A DNA stretch of 37,413 nucleotides, taken from the NCBI GenBank assembly GCA_937128055.1, contig CAKZMC010000065.1, positions 1 through 37,413 of the forward strand, written 5' to 3'. A program made the translations under genes and the position numbers. The stretch's first letter is position 1. Each line of letters opens with the position of its first letter. Under the pieces are notes generated by a model. That model ran no database searches, was not told the origin of the DNA, and saw only the letters and a list, made by a program, of their open reading frames with translations. This DNA is from an uncultured Actinomycetes bacterium. GTDB lineage: Bacteria > Actinomycetota > Geothermincolia > Geothermincolales > RBG-13-55-18. Shown here one piece after another: positions 26,568 through 36,824 of this stretch.

Positions 26568-27202
26568 GCCCTCTCCCCCTCCTCCGCCCTGCGGCGCATC
26601 CTTATCCTAGGCTCTTCCCCGGCCAGCAGGCGGCGCAGGTTGTCGCGGTGCTTATAGATGGCGAAGGCGCTGGCCAGGCAGGAAACCACGAGGTGGGGCC
26701 AGAACCTGTCGAGGCTTCCGTGCAGCACGGCCGCCGTGGAGGCGGGAAACGCCAGGGCCGCGGAGAGCGAACCCACGGACATTATGCGGGTGACCAGCAC
26801 CATGACCAGGAAGGTCCCCACCACCGCCAGGGTCACCTGCCAGGGGTAGGCGGCGATGATGACGCCACCGCTGGTGGCAATGCCCTTGCCGCCCTTGAAA
26901 CGCAGGTAAAGGCTCCAGTTATGCCCGATGATCGAGAAGAGCCCGGCCAGCAAGGAAAGGGCGGGGCCCAGGCCCATGGCCCTGCCCACCGCCACGGCGG
27001 CGATCCCTTTTCCCATGTCCAGCATGGTCACGGCGATGAAGGGGCGCACCCCGAAGTTCCGCAGGATGTTGGTGGCCCCTATATTCCCCGATCCCAGGCG
27101 CCGCACGTCCTGGCGGAAGACCAGCCTGGACACCACGAGCCCGAAGGGAATCGAGCCCAGCAGATAGCTGGCGACCATCCACAGCACGGCTCTATAGGCC
27201 AT
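26564..27202 (-). CDS. plsY: Glycerol-3-phosphate acyltransferase
   Basis: GSIPFGLVVSRL, GSGNIGATNILRNFG, GHNWSLYLRFKGGKGIATSGG. Confidence 0.96.
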   Translation of the reverse strand: MAYRAVLWMVASYLLGSIPFGLVVSRLVFRQDVRRLGSGNIGATNILRNFGVRPFIAVTMLDMGKGIAAVAVGRAMGLGPALSLLAGLFSIIGHNWSLYLRFKGGKGIATSGGVIIAAYPWQVTLAVVGTFLVMVLVTRIMSVGSLSAALAFPASTAAVLHGSLDRFWPHLVVSCLASAFAIYKHRDNLRRLLAGEEPRIRMRRRAEEGERA

Positions 27203-27365
27203 CCTCTTCCCCCACGCTTGCCGGGCATATTATGCCGAGGGCACGGTGCTCCGCACACGGCCAACGTAGACTATAACACAACACTTGCGCGGCGGTTTCA
27301 GCGGCGCCTTCTCCTGGAGGAGCTTTCGCCGGTCGCCTGCCGGCCTTGCCGACGGCGGCCGCGCG

Positions 27366-28778
27366 TCACGGCGCGTTCTCGCGCATGGCGCGGCGGGGCC
27401 GCAGCACTATACGGACGGGCGTGCCCTCCAGGGCAAAGGTTTCGCGCAACCTGCGTTCCAGGTACCTCTCGTAGGAGGCATCCGCCAAGTCAGGGCGGTT
27501 GACGAAGAAGACAAACTGGGGCGGCGCCGTCCTGGCCTGGGTCACGTAGTAGAACTGCAGCCTCTTCCCTTTGCGCGTGGGAGGGGGAGACTGGGAGAGC
27601 AGGCGGTGAAGGAGGTCGTTGAGGTGGGAAGTCTGCACACGCGTCTCCCAGTTCCGCCTCACGCGGTCCACGGTGGGCATGATGCGTCCCGTTCCGTGCC
27701 CGGTGAGGGCGCTCACGCGCAGGAAAGGCGCGTAGCTCACGAAGCGCAGCTTCTCCAGCGCGTCCCGGTACACCACGTCGGCCCGGCCGCTTCCCTTCAA
27801 GGTATCCCACTTGTTCAGCACCACCACGCAGGCGCGGCCGTCCTCCTTGACGCGGGCGGCAATGCGCTGGTCCTGGTCGCTGACCTTCTGCGATGCGTCC
27901 ACTACCAGCAGCACCACCTGCGCCCGGTCGATGGCTCTCCACACCCGCACCAGGCTGTAGAACTCGACCCCCTTCTTCACGCGCGAGCGCCTCCTCCAGC
28001 CGGCGGTGTCGATGAACCGGTAATGCTTGCCATCTATTTCCAGCAAGGTATCCACCGCATCGCGGGTTGTACCCGGCAGCTCGCTGGTCAGGGAGCGCTC
28101 CTCTGCGAGCAGGCGGTTGAAGAGCGTCGACTTCCCCACGTTGGGACGGCCCACCACCGCCACCACCGTTTCCTGGACCGCGGCCTCCTCCGCGGTAGCG
28201 GCCTCGGGAAGGCTTTCCACCACCGCGTCCAGCAGGTCGCCTATATTGCGGCCGTGCATCGCAGATACCGGCCAGGGGTCTCCCATGCCCAGCGCATACC
28301 ACTCCAGGGCCTCGTCTTCCCGGCGCTGGTTGTCCACCTTGTTGGCCACCAGGATGACCGGCTTTGCGGTCTTCCGCAGGACCTGCGCCACCTCCTGGTC
28401 CAGAGGGGTTATGCCCTCCGTCGCATCCACTAGCATGAGCACCAGGTCGCATTCCTCCACCGCCGCCAGCGCCTGGCGTCCGATGGCCTGGACCAGGGAT
28501 TCCTCCGCTACCGGGTCCAGCCCGCCGGTGTCCACGATGCGGAAATCCCTGCCCCTCCAGGTGGTGGTGAAGTAATTGCGGTCCCTGGTGACCCCCGGCT
28601 CGCTTTCCACTATGGCCTCTCCCCTGGCCACGATGCGGTTTACCAGGGTCGACTTCCCCACGTTGGGACGGCCCACCACCGCCACCAGGGGCAGCGGCGA
28701 GATCACCTTTTTTCCCGCGCCAGCCATGACCTCAGCTTCCCGTTTCTTCGCCGTGTCCTCGTCTTCTCCCAAAATCAT
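27366..28778 (-). CDS. der: Ribosome biogenesis GTPase Der (EngA)
   Basis: Two G domains, GRPNVGKSTLVN and GRPNVGKSTLFN, plus KH-like C-terminus. Confidence 0.97.
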   Translation of the reverse strand: MILGEDEDTAKKREAEVMAGAGKKVISPLPLVAVVGRPNVGKSTLVNRIVARGEAIVESEPGVTRDRNYFTTTWRGRDFRIVDTGGLDPVAEESLVQAIGRQALAAVEECDLVLMLVDATEGITPLDQEVAQVLRKTAKPVILVANKVDNQRREDEALEWYALGMGDPWPVSAMHGRNIGDLLDAVVESLPEAATAEEAAVQETVVAVVGRPNVGKSTLFNRLLAEERSLTSELPGTTRDAVDTLLEIDGKHYRFIDTAGWRRRSRVKKGVEFYSLVRVWRAIDRAQVVLLVVDASQKVSDQDQRIAARVKEDGRACVVVLNKWDTLKGSGRADVVYRDALEKLRFVSYAPFLRVSALTGHGTGRIMPTVDRVRRNWETRVQTSHLNDLLHRLLSQSPPPTRKGKRLQFYYVTQARTAPPQFVFFVNRPDLADASYERYLERRLRETFALEGTPVRIVLRPRRAMRENAP

Positions 28779-28909
28779 AACCGATTCGCCGCCGCCTTTC
28801 CCGCGCGGCGCGCACGTTCCTCCGCGCAGAGAGCATGCGCGAGGCTCCGGCAGGATGTGGGTAAGGCGCCGCCCTTGCCCCCTGGTCGGCGCCCATCAGA
28901 AGCGGCGCG

Positions 28910-30247
28910 TCAGCGGGCGGTCAGCGCCTCCAGGAGGCAATCACCGTTCACCGCGGTGGGCAGCAGTCGGTACCCGGCCTCCTCCTCGACCTCCTCGAGG
29001 GTCAGGTCGTCCAGGAAACGCCCCTCGCGCAAGAGGCTCTCGGGGATGAGCAAAGTGTCGCCACGAGGGCGGTATCTCCGCAGCGCTGCCGCCACGTCCC
29101 TTCCCCCCAGCAGGGAAGTCACGGTCACCGTGCCCCCGAACAGCCGATTCTGCGCCACCACTACCTCGAAGCCGTGCGGAGAGAAGCTGGCCTGCAGTCT
29201 CCCTATCACGCTCTTCCCCGCTTCGCCCGTCAGCAGGCCGCGCTTTCCGGCCTCCCCTGACCCCTTTACGGCGGCATGTTCCCTCGCCTCTTCCAGGAAT
29301 TTCCTCGCCATCCCCACCCCGTTTTCCAGCTGAGGGTACCCTTCATAGGCGGCAGCTTCCGGAAAATCCTCTCCCGCGAGAAGGTAAAACTCGTCGGCGG
29401 CGTGGACCATCCTCCTGCCATGCATTTCCAGGGACCTCTCCTGGATCTCCCTCACCGTTTGCAAGAGTTCCGCTGCCCTCCCCCCGTCGAATGGAACGAG
29501 TCCCGGCGCAACCTGCGGCGCCCTGCCGGTGAGGCCTATGGGAACCACCCCCAGGGAAGCGGCAGGGAAGCGCGCGAGCACCTCCCCGCAGGTGCGCCGC
29601 AAAGCCTCCCCGTCGTTCAGGCCGGGGCAAGCCACCACCTGCAGGTGTATTTCCAGGCCGGCACGGAGCAACCTCTCGAGCGCCTCCAGGCCCCGGCGGG
29701 CGTTTCCGCCCATGAGGTAAGAACGCAAGCGTGCGTCGGTCGCATGGAGGGAAACGTAGAGGGGAGCCAGGCGGAGCCGCTCTATCCTGCGCAAGTCCTC
29801 ACGGCCCAGGTTGTTGAGGGTGATGAAGTTGCCGTAATAAAAGGAGAGCCGGTAATCGTCGTCCTTGAGATACAGGGAGGGGCGCAAGCCCGGAGGCATC
29901 TGGTCTATGAAGCAGAAGCGGCAGCGGTTGCGGCAGGTCATCACCCCGTCGAAGACGGGCTCGTCGAAGACCAGCCCCAGGGGCGTCCCCTCTTCCTTGC
30001 GCACCGCGCGGGAGAGGTCGCGTTCCCCGCGCCTCAGGTCGAGCCGCACGCGCGCTGCGTCTCCCCATTCCAGGCAATCGATGATATCGCGCGGCCGCTT
30101 TCCGGAAATTGCCAGCAGGAGGTCTCCTTCCTCGACCATTCCCCGGCACGGGCTCTCCTCCCGCACCTCGAGCACGCGCGGCGGCGTCCACCTGCGCCTT
30201 GCCCTGGACCTCTTTTGCGCCGCCTCCCGGTCAGCCTTCGCGCCCAT
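28910..30247 (-). CDS. DUF512 family radical-SAM-like protein with PDZ-like N-terminus
   Basis: CRNRCRFCFIDQMPPGLRPSLYLKDDDYRLSFYYGNFITLNN. Confidence 0.9.
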   Translation of the reverse strand: MGAKADREAAQKRSRARRRWTPPRVLEVREESPCRGMVEEGDLLLAISGKRPRDIIDCLEWGDAARVRLDLRRGERDLSRAVRKEEGTPLGLVFDEPVFDGVMTCRNRCRFCFIDQMPPGLRPSLYLKDDDYRLSFYYGNFITLNNLGREDLRRIERLRLAPLYVSLHATDARLRSYLMGGNARRGLEALERLLRAGLEIHLQVVACPGLNDGEALRRTCGEVLARFPAASLGVVPIGLTGRAPQVAPGLVPFDGGRAAELLQTVREIQERSLEMHGRRMVHAADEFYLLAGEDFPEAAAYEGYPQLENGVGMARKFLEEAREHAAVKGSGEAGKRGLLTGEAGKSVIGRLQASFSPHGFEVVVAQNRLFGGTVTVTSLLGGRDVAAALRRYRPRGDTLLIPESLLREGRFLDDLTLEEVEEEAGYRLLPTAVNGDCLLEALTAR

Positions 30248-30254
30248 GGGCCCG

Positions 30255-30959
30255 CTACCCGGCCAGCCTGCTCCTCGCCAGGCGCAGCAGCCTGTCCACC
30301 ACCTGGGAGGCCGACATCCCCGTGGTGTCGACGAGCAGGGCGTCGGGCGCCCGGCGCAGGGGGTTCACCTTCCGCGTGCGATCGAGACGGTCCCGTCGCA
30401 CCATCTCCTGCTGCACCGTCTTCAGTGAGACGTCGTACCCCTCCTCCTTCATCTCCCGGTAGCGGCGGCGCGCGCGTTCCGCCGTCGACGCGGTCAGGAA
30501 GAACTTTAGATGCGCGTGGGGAAAGACCACCGTTCCCACGTCCCTGCCCTCCACCACCACGCCCCCCTTTCCGGCGAGAAGGCGCTGTTTCCTCACCATC
30601 TCCTTCCTCACCGCGGAATGGGAAGAAACCTGGGAGACGTGCACGGAAACCTCGCGGGAGCGGATGGCGGCGGTCACGTCTTCCCCGTCCATCAAAACGC
30701 GGTAGGGAGGCTTGCCGCCCGCCTCGTAACCGCTCGCGATCTCCGTGGACCTCGCCATGCCGGCAAGGCCCCTCTCGTCATCCAGGTCCAGGTGTACGCG
30801 CAGGGCCTTGAGGGTCAGGGCGCGGTACATGGCGCCTGTATCCAGGTAGCGCAAGCGGAGGCGGCGGGACAGCTCTTGGGCCACCGTGCTCTTCCCCGCC
30901 CCCGCCGGCCCGTCGATGGCGATGATCGCCTGTTCAGCCCTCACCCTCTCGCGGCACAT
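30255..30959 (-). CDS. cmk: Cytidylate kinase
   Basis: IAIDGPAGAGKSTVAQELSRRLRLRYLDTGAMYRALTL, VVEGRDVGTVVFPHA. Confidence 0.96.
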   Translation of the reverse strand: MCRERVRAEQAIIAIDGPAGAGKSTVAQELSRRLRLRYLDTGAMYRALTLKALRVHLDLDDERGLAGMARSTEIASGYEAGGKPPYRVLMDGEDVTAAIRSREVSVHVSQVSSHSAVRKEMVRKQRLLAGKGGVVVEGRDVGTVVFPHAHLKFFLTASTAERARRRYREMKEEGYDVSLKTVQQEMVRRDRLDRTRKVNPLRRAPDALLVDTTGMSASQVVDRLLRLARSRLAG

Positions 30960-30980
30960 CCCGCATCCTCCCGCACCGCT

Positions 30981-32264
30981 TCAAGCGACGAGCTCCCTCA
31001 GGAGCCCGGCGAATCCTGGAAAGGAGATATCCACGCATTCCCAGCCGGATACCACCGTCTCCCCCTCCGCGCAGAGCGCCGCCACCGCCAGGGCCATGGC
31101 GATGCGGTGATCCCCGCGGGAATCCACCCGCGCCCCCTTTAGTTCACACGGCCCCTCGACCAGGAAACCGTCCGGCAATTCCTCGATCTTCGCCCCCATC
31201 TTGCGCAGCTCCCCGCAAATGGCGGCTATACGGTCGCTCTCCTTGACCCGCAGTTCTTCCGCCCCCCGCACCACCGTCGCCCCGCGCGCGCGGCATCCCG
31301 CCACCGCCAGCAGCGGCACCTCGTCGATGAGGGCGGGTATGCGCCACCCCTCCACCTCCACCCCGGTCAAGGATGAACTCCCCACCTCCAGGTCGCCACG
31401 CGGTTCGTTGCACGCCTCGCGGTATCCGGACTCCATGACCAGGGCTCCCATGGTGTTGATCACGGACAGGAAGCCCGCCCGGGTGGGATTGAGCCCCACC
31501 CCCTTGAGCAGCAGCCGCGATCCGGGCACCAAGAGGGCGGCCGCCAGCAGGAAGGAGGCGCTGGAGATATCGCCCGGTATCTCAATGTCCCCCGCTGCGA
31601 GTTCGCTCTTCCTTATCACCAGGGCATCCTCGCCCTCGCAGCTCAGGTCGGCTCCCATGAGCAGCAGCATCCTCTCCGTATGATCGCGAGAGGAACGCCC
31701 TCCCAGTATGCGCGTTTCGCCCTCCGCCTGTAATCCCGCCAGGAGCAGCGCCGACTTTACCTGCGCGCTGTCCACCTCCATGCGGTATTCTATTCCCCGC
31801 AGGTTTCCGCCCTCAATGACAAGCGGGGGGCGGTTTCCCTCTCCCATTCCCTCTATGCGTGCTCCCATGCGGCGCAAGGGCTCGATGATACGGCCCATGG
31901 GGCGCCTGCGCAGCGAAGCGTCGCCGTCTATCTCGCAGCGGAAAGGCCTCCCCGCCAGGGCTCCCGCCAGCAGGCGCATGGTGGTCGCCGAGTTCTCCGC
32001 CTCCAGCACACCGCCGGGCTGCCTCCATGCCTCCGGACCCTTCCCCTCCACCTGCAGGCGGTTTCCCTGCAGCCTGATATCCACCCCCAGGTCCCGCAGG
32101 CAGGAAAGGGTGCTCAGGCAGTCCCCGGCGCGCAGGAAGGGTGCGGCGGTGGTGCGCCCGCGGGCCATGGCGCCCAGAATGGCGGCGCGGTGGGAGAGGG
32201 ACTTGTCCGGCGGGACGGACACCTCGCCCCGCAGGGGCCCCGCCTTGCTGAAGGTCATGTCCAC
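30981..32264 (-). CDS. aroA: 3-phosphoshikimate 1-carboxyvinyltransferase (EPSP synthase)
   Basis: VPPDKSLSHRAAILGA, LAVAGCRARGATVVRGAEELRVKESDRI. Confidence 0.96.
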   Translation of the reverse strand: MDMTFSKAGPLRGEVSVPPDKSLSHRAAILGAMARGRTTAAPFLRAGDCLSTLSCLRDLGVDIRLQGNRLQVEGKGPEAWRQPGGVLEAENSATTMRLLAGALAGRPFRCEIDGDASLRRRPMGRIIEPLRRMGARIEGMGEGNRPPLVIEGGNLRGIEYRMEVDSAQVKSALLLAGLQAEGETRILGGRSSRDHTERMLLLMGADLSCEGEDALVIRKSELAAGDIEIPGDISSASFLLAAALLVPGSRLLLKGVGLNPTRAGFLSVINTMGALVMESGYREACNEPRGDLEVGSSSLTGVEVEGWRIPALIDEVPLLAVAGCRARGATVVRGAEELRVKESDRIAAICGELRKMGAKIEELPDGFLVEGPCELKGARVDSRGDHRIAMALAVAALCAEGETVVSGWECVDISFPGFAGLLRELVA

Positions 32265-32280
32265 CGCGGGAGCCTCCCCC

Positions 32281-33408
32281 TCATCGTTCCTCCCCCAGGG
32301 CCTTGCTCAGGGTCACGCGGTATCCCTTTCCCCGCAGGGCATCGCCGGCCCTGCGGGCGGCCTGCTCGCCGGTTATGGTGAGGCGCAGTATGGCTTGGCC
32401 ACTTTCCAGAGTATGCATGAGCTCGAGGTCGTCGATGTTGATCCCCATCTCCCCGACGGTGAGGGTGATATCGCTGATCACCCCGGGGCGGTCCTCGACG
32501 GGGAGCGCCAGGACGAAGAGCTCCTCCAGGGATTCCCGCAGGGCGGGAGCCAGGTTCCGCCTTCCGGAGCTGGCCTTCTCCATCCAGGAAAGAAGCGCGT
32601 CCTCCTCGCCCTCCCGCAGCAAAGCCTGCACCTGCTGCAGGGAGCCTATGAACTCGTGCAGGCACTCCTCCACCGCCGCGCGGTTCTCCATCAGGATATC
32701 CAGCCACAGGCTGGGATCGGAGGCCGCGATGCGGGTCACGTCGCGGAACCCGCCCGCCGCCAGGGCGAGCAGTGGATATTTCTCGGCACGCAGCAGGGCG
32801 AGGTTCATAAGGCCCATGGCCGTCACGTGCGGGAGGTGGCTGATCACCGACACGGCGCGGTCGTGGAGGCCCGGTTCCATGGCGATCACCCTCGCTCCCA
32901 GGGAAGTGACCAGGGCATGCAGCCGCGAATATGCTTCGCTGTCGCAGTCCTCGCTGGGGGTCAACACGTAGTATGCATCGCGGAATAGGGCGGGGTCGGC
33001 GAACTCCACGCCCCTCTGTTCCGACCCCGCAAGGGGGTGCCCGCCGACGAAGTGGCAGTGGCGGGGAAGCACGCGCTTCGCTGCCTCCACTATTCCCGCC
33101 TTTACCGAACCCACGTCGCTCACCGTGGCCCCGGGTCGCAACGAGCCGGCGATGTCCGCCAGGACTGCGGGTATGGCGCGCACCGGCACCGCGACTATCA
33201 CCAGGTCGCACCGGGACGCGAGTTCCCTCGCGCTCCCCGCCGCCTCCCGCACGGCCCCGCGGCGCAACGCAGCCTGCAGCATGCGGGCGTCCGCATCGTA
33301 GCCGATGACCTCCTCCACCAGCCCTTCCGCGGCCAGGGCCATCCCCATGGACCCCCCTACGAGGCCCGTCCCCAGGATACCGGCCTGTTTATAGAACTTA
33401 TATGCCAT
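32281..33408 (-). CDS. tyrA: Prephenate dehydrogenase with C-terminal ACT domain
   Basis: GILGTGLVGGSMGMALA, DVGSVKAGIVEA, GGHPLAGSEQRGVEF; ACT-like VEDRPGVISDITLTVGEMGINIDDLEL. Confidence 0.94.
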   Translation of the reverse strand: MAYKFYKQAGILGTGLVGGSMGMALAAEGLVEEVIGYDADARMLQAALRRGAVREAAGSARELASRCDLVIVAVPVRAIPAVLADIAGSLRPGATVSDVGSVKAGIVEAAKRVLPRHCHFVGGHPLAGSEQRGVEFADPALFRDAYYVLTPSEDCDSEAYSRLHALVTSLGARVIAMEPGLHDRAVSVISHLPHVTAMGLMNLALLRAEKYPLLALAAGGFRDVTRIAASDPSLWLDILMENRAAVEECLHEFIGSLQQVQALLREGEEDALLSWMEKASSGRRNLAPALRESLEELFVLALPVEDRPGVISDITLTVGEMGINIDDLELMHTLESGQAILRLTITGEQAARRAGDALRGKGYRVTLSKALGEER

Positions 33409-33536
33409 GATTTACCATTTATCTCCCGCGCGCGACCCGCCCTGCATCGCGCGCTCCTCGCCGTTTGCGGCGACGGTCGGCCGTCATCCCACCTCCGTAC
33501 GGCAACACGCCACCCGCCAGCATGCGCCGGCTCCCC

Positions 33537-34556
33537 CTATTTCAGCCCGAGAAAGCCGGCCATCCTGGTAATCTCTCCCATCATGGCCTCGAAGCCCTCG
33601 GGGGTCAGGGACTGCGAGCCGTCGCAGAGGGCCTCGCGCGGCCGGGGATGCATTTCCACCATCACCCCGTCCGCACCTGCCGCCAGCGCGGCAAGGCAGA
33701 GGGGCGGAACCAGGTCCCTCACCCCGGTGGCGTGGCTGGGATCGACGATGACCGGCAGGTGCGAGAGGCCCTTGATCTGGGGAACCGAGGATATGTCGAG
33801 CGTGTTGCGGGTACCGGTCTCGAAGGTCTTTATGCCCCTCTCGCAGAGGATGACCTTGCCGTTCCCTTCCTTGAGGATGTACTCCGCAGCCATCAGCCAT
33901 TCCTCCACCGTGGCGCTCATCCCCCTCTTGAGAAGCACCGGCTTGTCCTGCCCTCCGAGCTCCTTGAGCATGAGGAAGTTCTGCATGTTGCGCGCCCCCA
34001 CCTGCAGGACGTCCGCGTAGCGGTATACCAGCTCCAAGTCCCGCACATCAAGGAGCTCGGTTACTATAGGAAGCCCCGTCTCCTCCCGCGCCCTCTCCAG
34101 CAGCTTCAGCCCCTCTTCCCCCAGGCCCTGGAAGCTGTAGGGAGAGGTGCGGGGCTTGAAGGCTCCCCCCCGGAAAAGCCGGGCTCCCGCCCGCCTGGCG
34201 ATGCGGGCCGCTTCCACCACCTGTTCCTCGCTCTCCACCGAGCAGGGGCCGGCGATGACGGTGAAGGTCCCTCCCCCGATCTGAACCCCGTTCACCCTGA
34301 CCACCGTGGCCTCGCTCTGGAATTCGCGGCTGGCCAGCTTGTAGGGCTTCATGATGGGGACGACCTTCTCCACCGCCGGGTAGGCCTGGAAGGGCACCTG
34401 CATGACCAGTTCGTCATCCCCGATGACCCCGATTACGGTGCGGAATTCCCCCCGCGAGATGTGAGCCTCCAGGCCCGTCTCGTGCAGCAGCTGCACGATC
34501 TCCTCGATTTCCTGCTCGGTCACCCCCGGGCGCATCACGATGACCATCCTGACCAC
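33537..34556 (-). CDS. aroF: 3-deoxy-7-phosphoheptulonate synthase (DAHP synthase)
   Basis: VIAGPCSVESEEQV, GGAFKPRTSPYSFQGLGEEGL, DPSHATGVRDLV; N-terminal regulatory ferredoxin-like domain. Confidence 0.95.
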   Translation of the reverse strand: MVRMVIVMRPGVTEQEIEEIVQLLHETGLEAHISRGEFRTVIGVIGDDELVMQVPFQAYPAVEKVVPIMKPYKLASREFQSEATVVRVNGVQIGGGTFTVIAGPCSVESEEQVVEAARIARRAGARLFRGGAFKPRTSPYSFQGLGEEGLKLLERAREETGLPIVTELLDVRDLELVYRYADVLQVGARNMQNFLMLKELGGQDKPVLLKRGMSATVEEWLMAAEYILKEGNGKVILCERGIKTFETGTRNTLDISSVPQIKGLSHLPVIVDPSHATGVRDLVPPLCLAALAAGADGVMVEMHPRPREALCDGSQSLTPEGFEAMMGEITRMAGFLGLK

Positions 34557-34724
34557 TCCCCCTTCCTTCTCGCGGCAATATCGTCCGAACGGACGCTTGC
34601 TGGCTTAGCCCTCCTTGCCGTCCCCTCCGCCCGCAACTATATTGCCGACAATTTTTCCGGGTTAATGTAGGGAGTCCGAGCTCTCACTCGAACTCCCCAG
34701 CTTCTTCGCAGCAGAGAGGGTGGC

Positions 34725-35087
34725 TCACTCGGGGAGGTCGGTCCTCAGCTGGCGCGCTCCCTCCAGGTAGGGATGGCGCAGCTCGTGCGGGTGCTTGCGC
34801 GTGTAGAAATGCATGAGCACCCTTATGCAGCGCGGCGCTCCATCCGGGATGGACAGCTCCCTCGCGCACAGCAACGGCACGTGCGTGAGCCCGATGTGGC
34901 GCGCGGCCGCAGCGGGGAACTCCGCGGTGAGATCCTCGGTCGCGGTGAAGATGACGTCCACGATATCCTCCGGGCGGATGTCGTTGCGCTTTATCATCTC
35001 CCGCAGCAGCTGGGCTGTCCTCTCGACGATCTCCTCCTTACTGTTCTCCCGGCAGAGGATGGCTCCCCTTAAGGCTCTCAGCTGCAT
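34725..35087 (-). CDS. aroH: Chorismate mutase, AroH type
   Basis: LRALRGAILCRENSKEEIVERTAQLLREMIKRN, FTATEDLTAEFPAAAAR. Confidence 0.95.
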   Translation of the reverse strand: MQLRALRGAILCRENSKEEIVERTAQLLREMIKRNDIRPEDIVDVIFTATEDLTAEFPAAAARHIGLTHVPLLCARELSIPDGAPRCIRVLMHFYTRKHPHELRHPYLEGARQLRTDLPE

Positions 35088-35258
35088 TCCACGCCTCCTT
35101 GTGCTTTGGCATTAAAGTTTACCACAATTCGCTGCGCCGGTCTTGCCTTCCCCGCCCCCCTGCCCGACCCGCGCCGGCCCGCACCGCGCGGGCGCGACGT
35201 GAGGCGCATACGCTCGCAGATGCCGCGCAGCCATGCCGCTACAAGGCGCCCCTTCGCC

Positions 35259-36068
35259 CTAACGCTTTCCGGGACCCCCCTCCCCCTCCATCTCCAGCAA
35301 CGACGCGACCTCGCGGGGAGTGAGGTGGCGATAGCTCCCCTCCGCGACCCCGCGGAGGTCGAGGGGGCCGAAACGCTTGCGCACCAGGTCCACCACCCGC
35401 AGGCCCACCGCCGCGCACATGCGCCGTATCTGCCTCTTCTTCCCCTCGTGGATAGTCAACTCGAGGAGGCACTGGTCGCCCTTCCTAGCCAGGACCTTGA
35501 CCTTGGCCGGCGCGGTCACGCCCTCCTCCAGGCGTATTCCCTTGCGCAGACGGGCGAGCCTCTGCGCGCTGAGGTATCCCTCCGCCCTCACCAGGTAGGT
35601 CTTCTCCACCCCCATGCTGGGATGGAGCAGCCTCTGGGCCAGGTAACCGTCGTTGGTCAGGAGCAGGAGCCCCCGGGTGTCCTTGTCCAGGCGCCCCACC
35701 GGGAAGAGCCTGCATTCCTCGTGGACGAGATCCATCACCGTGGCGCGGCCGCGCGTGTCCCTGGCGGTGGTAATGTATCCGGCAGGCTTGTTGAGCAGGA
35801 TGTACACCTTTTCGCCCTTGGGCTGCAGGGGTATGCCGTCCACCGTAATGCGGTCCCGTTCCGGATCCACGCGGTCCCCCAGGCGAGCCGCTTTTCCGTT
35901 GACCATGACGCGCCCGGCCTCGATGAGCTCCTCGCAGCGCCTCCTCGAGCCCAGACCGCATTCCGCAAGCACCTTCTGCAGCCTCGGCACGGCGGGCTTC
36001 TGTTTCCCGCCCGCACCCTTGCGTCCGCGTGAGGCGCCGCCCTCCTCCGGTCCTCCCGCAAGCGCCAA
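35259..36068 (-). CDS. rluB: Pseudouridine synthase RluB-like
   Basis: S4 domain RLQKVLAECGLGSRRRCEELIEAGRV; VGRLDKDTRGLLLLTNDG. Confidence 0.94.
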   Translation of the reverse strand: MALAGGPEEGGASRGRKGAGGKQKPAVPRLQKVLAECGLGSRRRCEELIEAGRVMVNGKAARLGDRVDPERDRITVDGIPLQPKGEKVYILLNKPAGYITTARDTRGRATVMDLVHEECRLFPVGRLDKDTRGLLLLTNDGYLAQRLLHPSMGVEKTYLVRAEGYLSAQRLARLRKGIRLEEGVTAPAKVKVLARKGDQCLLELTIHEGKKRQIRRMCAAVGLRVVDLVRKRFGPLDLRGVAEGSYRHLTPREVASLLEMEGEGGPGKR

Positions 36069-36083
36069 AGCAGTGCCTACCCC

Positions 36084-36824
36084 CTAATCCTGCGCCGGAC
36101 TCTCCTCCGCCTCTTCATCGTTCTCGTCCAAGGACAGGAGGTTGTCCCGCGCGGCGCCGACGCATCCTTCCCCCTCTTCCGCTCCCTGTTTCCCGCCCCC
36201 GGAAAGGGAGCGCGCGATGCGCTCCGCCGTCTCCCGGTCCGGCTCGAAATCCTCCAGGGGAGGCAGATCCTCGAGGCCGTTGAGGCCGAAGCGTTCCAGG
36301 AACCTATCGGTGGTCACGTAGAGGGCGGGTCCGCCGGGGGCTTTTTCCTTGCCCGCCTCCGCCACCAGGCCCAGCTCCTCGAGCACCTTGACCATGTTCT
36401 CGGATTGCACCCCCCTCAGGTTGGCGATCTGCCCCCGCGTGACCGGCTGCAGGTAGGCGATGATGGCCAGCGTCTCGACCGCAGCGCGCGTCAAGCGGGC
36501 TCGCCGGGAGGAGAGGAGGAGCTGCTCCACGTATGAGGCATATGCGGGATGGGTATGCATGCGCCAGCCCCCTCCCACTTCCCGCAGTTGTATGCCCCTG
36601 TTGTAGCGCATGTACTCCTCGTGGAGTTCCTGCAAGGATGAGAGCACCGTCCCCTCGTCGCATCCGAGGGCCTCCGCGAGCCGCTTGGCCGGCAGCGGCT
36701 CCCCGCTTACGAAGAGCATGGCTTCCAGCGCCCCCTTTATCTCCTCCCCCCTACCGGGATCCTCCTGCCCGGTTCCCATCCTCCATATCTTTCCACCCAG
36801 CGGCTTAAGCTCCATGTCCTTCAC
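36084..36824 (-). CDS. scpB: Segregation and condensation protein B
   Basis: GALEAMLFVSGEPLPAKRLAEALG, ETLAIIAYLQPVTRGQIANLRG. Confidence 0.94.
   Translation of the reverse strand: MKDMELKPLGGKIWRMGTGQEDPGRGEEIKGALEAMLFVSGEPLPAKRLAEALGCDEGTVLSSLQELHEEYMRYNRGIQLREVGGGWRMHTHPAYASYVEQLLLSSRRARLTRAAVETLAIIAYLQPVTRGQIANLRGVQSENMVKVLEELGLVAEAGKEKAPGGPALYVTTDRFLERFGLNGLEDLPPLEDFEPDRETAERIARSLSGGGKQGAEEGEGCVGAARDNLLSLDENDEEAEESPAQD

Noticed and set aside
28910-30247. Novel radical-SAM maturase
   Set aside because: Matches the widespread DUF512 family commonly found near der/cmk; function uncertain but not novel
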